Shown here piece after piece: positions 46,411-49,034 of a DNA stretch of 64,000 bases. The stretch is from Amborella trichopoda. Lineage: Eukaryota > Streptophyta > Magnoliopsida > Amborellales > Amborellaceae. The notes below the pieces were generated by a model that was given only the letters and a program-made list of their open reading frames with translations, was not told the origin of the DNA and made no database searches. The first letter of the stretch is position 1; the number at the start of each line of letters is the position of its first letter. A program made the translations under genes and the position numbers. The DNA is taken from positions 729,570 to 793,569 of the forward strand of contig NW_006498246.1 of NCBI RefSeq assembly GCF_000471905.2, written 5' to 3'.

Positions 46411-48553
46411 ACTTGTCCATCATTTCAATAAGTGGTGATAACCCAATAGGTTATGGTTTTCAAGAGTCCATTGAGTTCATGTATATTTTCTAGTGTCTGA
46501 CATTTCTCTGTGGTGATAAACCGGTAGACTATGGTTTTCAATAGTCCATTGAGCTCGTAGTGAATTTTCTTGTTAGTAAATACGGGAATAAGCTGGCCTC
46601 CTGAGGTTTTTATTATCCAAATTAATATATGATAAGCCATTCCCTTTCTTGCAGGTTCTTCAGACCTTTCCAAGGGATGTTGTAGCTCCTAGTTTAATCA
46701 ACCTCTCCATACGTTTGCGCAATCTCATAGTAATTGTCTTATTCTTTTTTTTTCTTAATATCTCCAGCTTTTTACAGTGTGCTTTTAAATTTTTTTATTT
46801 TTTTGGCTCAATGAAAATCAGTTCCATCCCAGACAATCACCTAGGTCCCTACCAGCTAGCTTGAGACTTAAGGATAGCTTAGTTGGCCGAGTAATATTTT
46901 CTATTGTGAAAACTTTTACATTGCTCACTTTTACTGGAAGTGGCATTATGTCAATAAAAAGTAAAATAGGGATTCTGGGTTTTATTCTTGTCTGCATATT
47001 CTCTTTATTTAGTACCAGGTCAATCTTCACCAAGCTAAATGCATCCCTTTTAGCTCTATTTGAAAATTAATTTGTACATCTGGATTTGGTTTTCATGTGA
47101 TATAGCCAATTAATATTATTAACTGCAGATCTCCATGAATGGAAAAGTGCGAGCTTCTTCCTTTGCAGCTTTTGGAGCTCTAAGCAAGTATGGTACTGGT
47201 GCATTGCATGAAGCCTTTCTGGAGCAGGTTCTGTCCGTCTCCTTTTTTCCTCAATGTTTGGCATTGCTATCTCTTAGCATTATTTCACATAATTGATATT
47301 CTTGTGCCGAGCATCAGCTTGTTTACATTAAGATTGTGACCAGCTTCGTCAAATGTTTAAACATGCTGGTAAAACTTGTATTCATCTAGGTGCATTCTAC
47401 ATTGCCACGTATGATACTCCATCTACAAGATGATGAGGCTAGTGTCCGGCAAGCATGCAAGGTAACACGCCTTCATGTCTCAGAACCTTTTCAGTATTTG
47501 GACCATGAATTTCAATCGCTTTGTGATGTTAGTATATTTTGAGAAAGTATTACCTCTTTTATTATGATTCTCTCTCTCTCTCTCTCTCTCTCTTGGATAT
47601 ATGTGTGCTTGTGTGGCCCTTGTTGAAAGTGAGCCCACTGGTATTGTGTCAAAAAAAAAAAGTGAGCCTGCTACTATTTTTGGTTTTGATAGAGTGCTCT
47701 TCAACAAATTTTGCCCTTGCTGGATGTGGAGGATATATCATCTCTCATCAATACTAATTGCTTCAATTCAGACCATAGGTATCAAGCAAAGCTGGAACAC
47801 TGTTTTACTTGCAAGATTTAATTCTGGAATTGGTTTTCCTTTTCGTTGTTAACACTTATTTTTTGCTAGGAGCGATTATGAAAATTTTGTAAGGGATATT
47901 GCAAGACACATCTGCCAGAATTTAGCTGCCAGGGTTGATACATACATGGCATCAGCAATCCAGGTTTGCAATCTTAGGGAGGTTCATCATCTGATTTTTG
48001 TAGACTGCCTTCATCTGTATAGGGAACCGAGACTTGTGACCAAGTTAATCTTTAATTATCAAATTATTAATTTTTCTGAAAAAATGCAAGGTCTAGAGCC
48101 TTTAGGGTAAAGGAAAGAGCTAGAACATGCAATTATATTTTGGACCCATCTTTAGAAAATAATTAAACAATTCACTGAGCCTAAAACAAATTCATAGGTC
48201 AGATTTTCTTCTGCTTCCATGAGCTTGCATGAAATGGGTGGGCCCAATTTAAGTTTGGCCTGGTGATATAACCAAATTTCTTCAATTGTAGATTTTCACC
48301 CGTGGTATGGACTGCTATGATGCTCCACATTAGCTTGGCTCATACAAAATTAAAATCAAAGAGAATAATTGCTTCAGGGAAAGAGCTAAGGAAAAGAAGA
48401 GAAAAAGTCCAGAGAAGCCTTAACCTGAAAATTCCGTCTCTTTTTGCAGGCTTTTGATGCACCCTGGCCAGTCATCCAGGCAAATGCATTGTATTTTGTT
48501 GGAAGCATGCTATCTCACTTGGGAGAGCAACGCTCTTTGGCTCCCTATGTAAC

Positions 48554-48593
<40 letters not shown>

Positions 48594-48850
48594 CTATCTA
48601 TCTATCTACAATTACCTTATCAATCTTGACATCGATAACTTCCATCACCTTATCACAATCCTGACATCAATCACTTCTGATCTTTTTTATTCTGATATCA
48701 ACAGTAGTTTTTCCTGCCTACTGTTAGCAGGTCTTTGGGTTGCTAATAGGAAAGATGAGTCGGTCATCAGATGCTATTGTTCGAGCCAATTGCTCTCCAG
48801 CCCTGAGCATGCTATTGAAAGCCACCCATGCACTCACATGGAGCGTTTAA
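10391..48850 (+). CDS. SGR6: SHOOT GRAVITROPISM 6 / MROH1-type HEAT-repeat protein, 3' part (29 exons visible)
   Basis: Joined exons: 10391-10480, 11859-11980, 17031-17160, 17254-17333, 26385-26520, 28133-28214, 29248-29393, 29547-29627, 29715-29815, 33089-33330, 33399-33508, 33686-33814, 33908-33982, 34083-34216, 34332-34404, 34861-34992, 41003-41187, 41278-41400, 42118-42178, 42269-42364, 42695-42795, 43718-43823, 46655-46729, 47129-47227, 47390-47461, 47693-47778, 47870-47963, 48450-48557, 48731-48850. They give 1062 codons without a stop. The product is all-helical, with HEAT-type blocks such as [21 protein letters not shown] identify it from memory of the plant SGR6 family (animal MROH1). 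Arabidopsis SGR6 is a tonoplast-associated protein needed for vacuolar membrane dynamics in shoot endodermis and for shoot gravitropism. The N-terminus and one internal exon are missing here. Coding sequence is only about 8% of the span because introns are packed with retroelements. Confidence 0.9.
11859..11980 (+). CDS. SGR6: SGR6 exon 2
   Basis: Encodes [20 protein letters not shown] through DDEHSALLH. Ends AG before GTATTT, splitting an Arg codon with exon 3. Confidence 0.9.
11999..12046 (-). mobile_element. About 16-base L1 tail with 16-base target duplication
   Basis: ATGTTTGATTTAAATT (11999-12014) and ATGCTTGATTTAAATT (12031-12046) flank a T-run followed by GAGAAGGT. That is the start of the antisense 3' tail seen in the full L1 copy at 12148 (T-run, GAGGGAAGGTTAACTT). 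One mismatch in the duplication. Confidence 0.5.
12132..14296 (-). mobile_element. 5'-truncated L1-type LINE with 16-base target duplication
   Basis: The insertion (about 12148-14280) lies in SGR6 intron 2, antisense to the gene. It is bounded by a perfect repeat CATTCTCCACGAAATT at 12132-12147 and 14281-14296. On the - strand it keeps, from its 5' end, the RT thumb ([20 protein letters not shown], then [20 protein letters not shown]; 13981-14283), the zinc-finger connector (13156-13593, then into 12665-13180) and an RNase H domain ([18 protein letters not shown], then the 12406-12618 tail). It ends in a poly-A (T-run at 12145). Frames are broken, so it is inactive. Confidence 0.92.
14876..14957. 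repeat. Tandem repeat, two copies of 41 bases
   Basis: GAGATCCATACTTTAATGGT... at 14876 is repeated as GAGATCCATAATTTAATGGT... at 14917, with a few substitutions. Lies in SGR6 intron 2. Confidence 0.7.
15511..15590 (+). mobile_element. 50-base RTE LINE tail with 15-base target duplication
   Basis: The insert 15526-15575 consists of GCCGACCCAAACAGTTGGGA, a short linker and a (GAT)n tail, matching the RTE 3' end (compare 25030-25060). ATCGGGCTGAGATTG (15511-15525) and ATCGGTCTGAGATTG (15576-15590) flank it, with 14 of 15 bases identical. Confidence 0.8.
16916..17000 (-). mobile_element. 47-base L1 tail with 19-base target duplication, next to an exon
   Basis: GAGATATCTCCACTGTTTT occurs at 16916-16934 and 16982-17000. 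Between them is a T-run followed by GAGTAAAGTTAACTTTTGTA and a few more bases, the antisense L1 3' end (compare 22264 onward). The right copy ends 30 bases before the exon 3 boundary. Confidence 0.85.
17031..17160 (+). CDS. SGR6: SGR6 exon 3
   Basis: Acceptor GGCTACAG, donor GTATGT. Encodes [20 protein letters not shown] through [13 protein letters not shown]. Ends in phase 0. Confidence 0.92.
17254..17333 (+). CDS. SGR6: SGR6 exon 4
   Basis: Encodes [20 protein letters not shown] then GHNRFQ, ending AG before GTACTG. The acceptor is the weak-looking GATCTGGAG. The next exon is 9.05 kb away, beyond a nested retroelement cluster. Confidence 0.88.
17531..18100 (-). pseudogene. copia-2 linker and RT entry (decayed)
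   Basis: The - strand frames read [25 protein letters not shown] and WQKGIH, which match the copia segment that normally reads (I)RKG, P(I)SNFVSY, WxxAMxxEMxALxxN and VAKGYTQ. The sequence is cut within the RT entry at about 17531. Confidence 0.65.
18600..19265 (-). pseudogene. copia-2 pre-integrase and integrase (decayed)
   Basis: Reads [23 protein letters not shown] at 19265-19205, then [14 protein letters not shown] and [17 protein letters not shown], then [12 protein letters not shown] in 18622-18996. These match the GAG-pre-integrase and integrase core (LPFVDCEACELGKxHR, SPFxLVHSDVWGP, FIDDxSRxTW). Several stops. Confidence 0.75.
20055..20105. repeat. Short tandem repeat
   Basis: CAAAGAAGAAAATAAAATAT is repeated twice with a short spacer in an AT-rich stretch of the inserted block. 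Confidence 0.6.
20529..20978 (-). repeat. Solo LTR of the element A family
   Basis: 450 bases similar to the element A LTRs: the same AACAAAG...AAACACAAGC start, AAGCCTAAGCTT-type block, TATATATTATAATTCAATGTTC, and the CCCTCCGTCA end. No partner LTR or internal region is adjacent. Flanks AATGC and AATAG share only three bases. Confidence 0.7.
21125..21150. repeat. (CT)n microsatellite
   Basis: About 11 CT units in the LTR-like block. Confidence 0.8.
21623..22263 (-). pseudogene. copia-2 zinc knuckle and protease (decayed)
   Basis: The - strand encodes [14 protein letters not shown] (22036-22083), a clean CX2CX4HX4C Gag knuckle. It is followed by [12 protein letters not shown] and then [14 protein letters not shown] (family WxIDSGASDHM, with the catalytic DSG now DLG), [20 protein letters not shown]. 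The Asp is kept but the Ser is lost and stops intervene. Confidence 0.75.
22264..22972 (-). mobile_element. 5'-truncated L1 inside copia-2 gag
   Basis: A T-run at 22270 followed by the L1 tail and RNase H domain (reverse frames give [24 protein letters not shown] sequence near 22890-22970). Homologous to 12148-12860. It splits gag between ASNELPLTL and [12 protein letters not shown] find no target duplication, so flanking bases may have been lost. Confidence 0.8.
22973..23529 (-). pseudogene. copia-2 gag (decayed)
   Basis: Two overlapping frames give [52 protein letters not shown] and [14 protein letters not shown]. These are the copia Gag block EYxxxxxxLWEELxxYxPLS...EFxVAKFLxGLNPxxxxxRxQILxSxxLP. 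Confidence 0.8.
23530..25083 (+). mobile_element. 5'-truncated RTE LINE with 15-base target duplication
   Basis: Bounded by TCATTGATGCTAGAA at 23515-23529 and 25084-25098. Encodes RT blocks with breaks: [20 protein letters not shown] and [12 protein letters not shown] (23773-24066), [10 protein letters not shown] (24270-24300, the catalytic ADD intact), then the C-terminal [20 protein letters not shown] block (24649-24957). It ends CCGACCCCAATTAATTGGG and a GATGAAAT-type tail. Two internal tandem duplications (about 23618-23684 and 23931-24202) add frameshifts. Confidence 0.92.
23931..24202. repeat. 136-base tandem duplication in the RTE reverse transcriptase
   Basis: ATGCGTCTCTAGACACTACATC at 23931 recurs as ATGCGTCTATACGCACTACATC at 24067. 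Both units run through GTCTACATCAAGGG to GAGCCCGTA. The length is not a multiple of three, so it breaks the frame. Confidence 0.85.
25411..25422 (-). other. Primer binding site of copia-2
   Basis: GCTCTGATACCA is the exact reverse complement of the initiator-Met primer site. It abuts TGTCAAGAA, the inner edge of the LTR, on the right. Confidence 0.85.
25423..25960 (-). repeat. copia-2 5' LTR (outer end approximate)
   Basis: Starts TGTCAAGAATATAG beside the primer site. It contains long (GA)n tracts and the 20-base N gap. The outer end cannot be set without a second copy. Confidence 0.5.
25445..25706. repeat. Low-complexity block around an assembly gap
   Basis: (GA)n at 25446-25478 and 25671-25706 enclose GTAA/GTA repeats and unusual sequence next to 20 Ns (25584-25603). 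Probably poorly assembled. Confidence 0.7.
26385..26520 (+). CDS. SGR6: SGR6 exon 5
   Basis: Acceptor CACTTTGCAG. Encodes [20 protein letters not shown] then [20 protein letters not shown]. Ends in phase 0 before GTATAA. Confidence 0.92.
28133..28214 (+). CDS. SGR6: SGR6 exon 6
   Basis: Encodes [20 protein letters not shown] then ITAIDLL, a HEAT-type helix pair. Donor GTACAT; splits a Gly codon. Confidence 0.92.
29248..29393 (+). CDS. SGR6: SGR6 exon 7 (GC donor)
   Basis: Acceptor CATTTCAG. Encodes [20 protein letters not shown] then [20 protein letters not shown] and ELLHTQ. The family continues directly with TLALSACT of exon 8, so the exon must end at ...CATACGCAG, followed by GCTAGC, a GC rather than GT donor. 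Confidence 0.88.
29547..29627 (+). CDS. SGR6: SGR6 exon 8
   Basis: Encodes [20 protein letters not shown] then TRNLILK; phase 0 on both sides; acceptor TTTGCAG, donor GTATGT. Confidence 0.92.
29715..29815 (+). CDS. SGR6: SGR6 exon 9
   Basis: Encodes [20 protein letters not shown] then [13 protein letters not shown]. Ends AG before GTATCT; a 3.3-kb L1-bearing intron follows. Confidence 0.92.
30219..31960 (-). mobile_element. L1-type LINE with internal deletion, in SGR6 intron 9
   Basis: Antisense to SGR6. A T-run (30221-30238) marks the 3' end. - strand frames give the RT start ([14 protein letters not shown] near 31745-31790; NATFIA, then [19 protein letters not shown] at 31532-31440), the connector (31120-31407) and RNase H (30395-30775: [38 protein letters not shown]). 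The RT palm between about 31440 and 31407 is deleted. No clear target duplication; the right end is approximate. Confidence 0.88.
33089..33330 (+). CDS. SGR6: SGR6 exon 10
   Basis: The largest visible exon. Encodes [40 protein letters not shown] and [18 protein letters not shown]. Donor GTAAGT. Confidence 0.92.
33399..33508 (+). CDS. SGR6: SGR6 exon 11
   Basis: Encodes [20 protein letters not shown] then [16 protein letters not shown]; acceptor GAATCCAG, donor GTTTGG. Confidence 0.92.
33686..33814 (+). CDS. SGR6: SGR6 exon 12
   Basis: Encodes [20 protein letters not shown] then [20 protein letters not shown]; phase 0 both sides. Confidence 0.92.
33908..33982 (+). CDS. SGR6: SGR6 exon 13
   Basis: Encodes [20 protein letters not shown] then LAKEE; phase 0 both sides; donor GTGAGA. 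Confidence 0.92.
34083..34216 (+). CDS. SGR6: SGR6 exon 14
   Basis: Encodes [20 protein letters not shown] then [19 protein letters not shown]. Ends AG before GTGCAT. Confidence 0.92.
34332..34404 (+). CDS. SGR6: SGR6 exon 15
   Basis: Encodes [20 protein letters not shown] then VLAA; donor GTATCC, phase 0. Confidence 0.9.
34724..34780 (-). mobile_element. 19-base L1 tail with 19-base target duplication
   Basis: TAAATAGTTTCTCACTATT (34724-34742) and TAAATAGTGTCTTGCTATT (34762-34780) share 16 of 19 bases. They flank TTTTGAGTAAAGTTCACTG, the antisense L1 tail (compare 16935 and 30235). Lies in SGR6 intron 15. Confidence 0.6.
34861..34992 (+). CDS. SGR6: SGR6 exon 16
   Basis: Encodes [20 protein letters not shown] then [20 protein letters not shown]. 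Donor GTGAGT. The next exon lies 6.0 kb away, past elements B and D. Confidence 0.92.
35317..35746 (-). repeat. 3' LTR of element B
   Basis: Starts TGATGCAGGAGAAC, ends CCCTCTATCA; aligns with 36731-37197 throughout. Confidence 0.85.
35969..36310 (-). CDS. Element B internal ORF (113 aa)
   Basis: Contains [20 protein letters not shown] followed by [20 protein letters not shown], homologous to the element A ORF at 3186-3443. Conservation of an acidic segment between two otherwise diverged copies suggests descent from a once-coding parent. No catalytic motif. Confidence 0.5.
   Translation of the reverse strand: MELSDENNDRRSRHRVRYSRVFDWKSEIFYFDTDCIEIQQIVDWDSPPIFDVYSDEQRDFLGDLIYDKDQDDGEDILKEGDEYGKKAIGGLTQIMTIEDVVNIEEIEHLRNSG
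36731..37197 (-). repeat. 5' LTR of element B
   Basis: 467 bases, TGATGCAGAAGAAC to CCCTCCATCA, two bases from the primer site. Confidence 0.85.
38426..38475. repeat. Tandem repeat, two copies of 25 bases
   Basis: TTTCAATGCATTGATCATGT... begins at 38426 and again at 38451. It contains the palindrome ATGCAT and TGATCA. Confidence 0.8.
38571..38672. repeat. Tandem repeat, three copies of 34 bases
   Basis: TTCTAC(A/G)TG(G/A)TAG(A/G)GCAATG units begin at 38571, 38605 and 38639. Confidence 0.85.
38787..39266 (+). repeat. 5' LTR of element D
   Basis: Aligns with 39817-40280 over its full length; its first bases (CGTTGC) have diverged from TGATGC. Confidence 0.8.
39302..39469 (+). CDS. Element D gag-start-like ORF (55 aa)
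   Basis: Begins [20 protein letters not shown] and runs into a coiled-coil stretch ([20 protein letters not shown]), stopping at TAG 39467-39469. It follows the primer site by about 20 bases, where gypsy gag starts. I infer a truncated Gag N-terminus like that of element A. Confidence 0.55.
   Translation: MPSKPNPGTDDHMGQILENLNEVVEDVRSDVYELNQRLQQLENTIIQEEGNHNYE
39817..40280 (+). repeat. 3' LTR of element D
   Basis: TGATGCAAATAAAAAAGTGA... to CCCTACATCA, followed by the target-site-like GTATG. Confidence 0.85.
41003..41187 (+). CDS. SGR6: SGR6 exon 17
   Basis: Acceptor CCTTAAACAG. Encodes [20 protein letters not shown] then [14 protein letters not shown]; ends AG before GTATGT. Confidence 0.92.
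41278..41400 (+). CDS. SGR6: SGR6 exon 18
   Basis: Encodes [20 protein letters not shown] then [20 protein letters not shown]; donor GTAAAT. Confidence 0.92.
   Translation, partial: RWWENWEKNGGTELCCRALCTNSPIRKLSWVGRNWSTTFT
41474..41930. mobile_element. Probable MITE (hAT-like ends)
   Basis: The left end (AGTGTTTTGGAACTCGGCTC...) and right end (...GAGTACTTGGCTGAGTCTGAG to GTAAACATTG) are imperfect inverted versions of each other with CTCGG/CCGAG motifs, around an AT-rich core. Such ends occur in plant hAT-like MITEs. Boundaries are approximate. Confidence 0.4.
42118..42178 (+). CDS. SGR6: SGR6 exon 19
   Basis: Encodes [20 protein letters not shown]; acceptor TTTGTAG, donor GTACCA. Confidence 0.92.
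42269..42364 (+). CDS. SGR6: SGR6 exon 20
   Basis: Encodes [20 protein letters not shown] then [12 protein letters not shown]; phase 0 both sides. Confidence 0.92.
42695..42795 (+). CDS. SGR6: SGR6 exon 21
   Basis: Encodes [20 protein letters not shown] then [13 protein letters not shown]; ends AG before GTGATT. Confidence 0.92.
43718..43823 (+). CDS. SGR6: SGR6 exon 22
   Basis: Encodes [20 protein letters not shown] then [15 protein letters not shown]. The donor GTCAAA is weak. In the family about 38 residues should follow before exon 23 begins. Confidence 0.9.
43955..44052 (+). pseudogene. SGR6: Candidate degenerate SGR6 exon
   Basis: Between exons 22 and 23 the SGR6 family has a segment ending its first half with TQVLGVIL. 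In one frame this stretch reads [13 protein letters not shown] and ends with a weak match to the LLT end. It follows AG at 43953-43954 and precedes GTAATT. It is 98 rather than about 114 bases, and in the phase demanded by exon 22 it meets stops. It may be a decayed exon, or the similarity may be chance and the true exon lies in the gap. Confidence 0.35.
44330..44530. other. Possible MITE remnant
   Basis: Starts GTGTTTGATAACAGGAAGTT and contains the hairpin GTTCCATC-TAAAAT-GATGGAAC at 44470-44491. Suggestive of a short DNA transposon, but I cannot define both ends. Confidence 0.3.
44531..44912. repeat. AT-only low-complexity tract
   Basis: Almost 400 bases of TATATT/AATATA repeats within the intron between exons 22 and 23, close to the assembly gap. 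Confidence 0.8.
45392..46242. other. Assembly gap (851 N)
   Basis: Unknown bases in the intron where one SGR6 exon is expected. Sequence just to the right (46243-46380) is unusual and may be poorly assembled. Confidence 0.95.
46375..46407. repeat. (CT)n microsatellite
   Basis: About 16 CT units shortly after the gap. Confidence 0.85.
46432..46569. repeat. Tandem repeat, two copies at 78-base spacing
   Basis: GTGGTGATAACCCAATAGGT... (46432) and GTGGTGATAAACCGGTAGAC... (46510) share GTTTTCAA and AGTCCATTGAG; about 80% alike over 60 bases. Confidence 0.75.
46655..46729 (+). CDS. SGR6: SGR6 exon 23
   Basis: Acceptor TTTCTTGCAG. Encodes [20 protein letters not shown] then LRNLI; phase 0 both sides; donor GTAATT. 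Confidence 0.9.
47129..47227 (+). CDS. SGR6: SGR6 exon 24
   Basis: Encodes [20 protein letters not shown] then [13 protein letters not shown]; acceptor AACTGCAG. Confidence 0.92.
47390..47461 (+). CDS. SGR6: SGR6 exon 25
   Basis: Encodes [20 protein letters not shown] then QACK, a HEAT repeat; donor GTAACA. Confidence 0.92.
47569..47593. repeat. (TC)n microsatellite
   Basis: About 12 TC units in the short intron before exon 26. Confidence 0.85.
47626..47672 (+). repeat. Poly-A-ended micro-insertion with imperfect duplication
   Basis: AAGTGAGCCCACT (about 47627-47639) and AAGTGAGCCTGCT (47660-47672) flank GGTATTGTGTC plus ten A. This looks like a tiny retroposed tail in the sense direction, just upstream of exon 26 (47693). 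Only 11 of 13 bases match. Confidence 0.4.
47693..47778 (+). CDS. SGR6: SGR6 exon 26
   Basis: Encodes [20 protein letters not shown] then TNCFNSDH; acceptor TTTTGATAG; ends AG before GTATCA. Confidence 0.88.
47870..47963 (+). CDS. SGR6: SGR6 exon 27
   Basis: Encodes [20 protein letters not shown] then [11 protein letters not shown]; acceptor TTTTGCTAG. Confidence 0.92.
48450..48557 (+). CDS. SGR6: SGR6 exon 28
   Basis: Encodes [20 protein letters not shown] then [16 protein letters not shown]. The donor is GTCTCTCT, inside a (TC)n tract. Confidence 0.92.
48558..48609. repeat. (TC)n then (TCTA)n microsatellite covering a donor site
   Basis: About 16 TC units from 48559, followed by TACC/TATC units; the GT of intron 28 is its first two bases. 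Confidence 0.85.
48731..48850 (+). CDS. SGR6: SGR6 exon 29 (last)
   Basis: Acceptor TGTTAGCAG. Encodes [20 protein letters not shown] then [18 protein letters not shown] and TAA at 48848-48850. Confidence 0.9.
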   Translation, partial: VFGLLIGKMSRSSDAIVRANCSPALSMLLKATHALTWSV

Positions 48851-49034
48851 CAGTTTGCTTTCTTCAGAGCATGAGGCTGCTGCGGATATTGTAAATCATG
48901 TGTACAATCATATAACCTTGCAGCCAATATTGTATATGTGTATGTAACATGTACTTTTGTATCATAGATGTTTTCTGTTTATGTAAGTTTTGAGCCAATG
49001 CTTATTAATTTTTTACTTTTGAACTATAGATGTT
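48851..49034 (+). other. SGR6: SGR6 3' untranslated region (extent inferred)
   Basis: AT-rich sequence after the stop codon with no canonical AATAAA that I can see. It ends where the antisense L1 begins. ATAGATGTTTTCT occurs twice (about 48965 and 49027). Confidence 0.45.
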
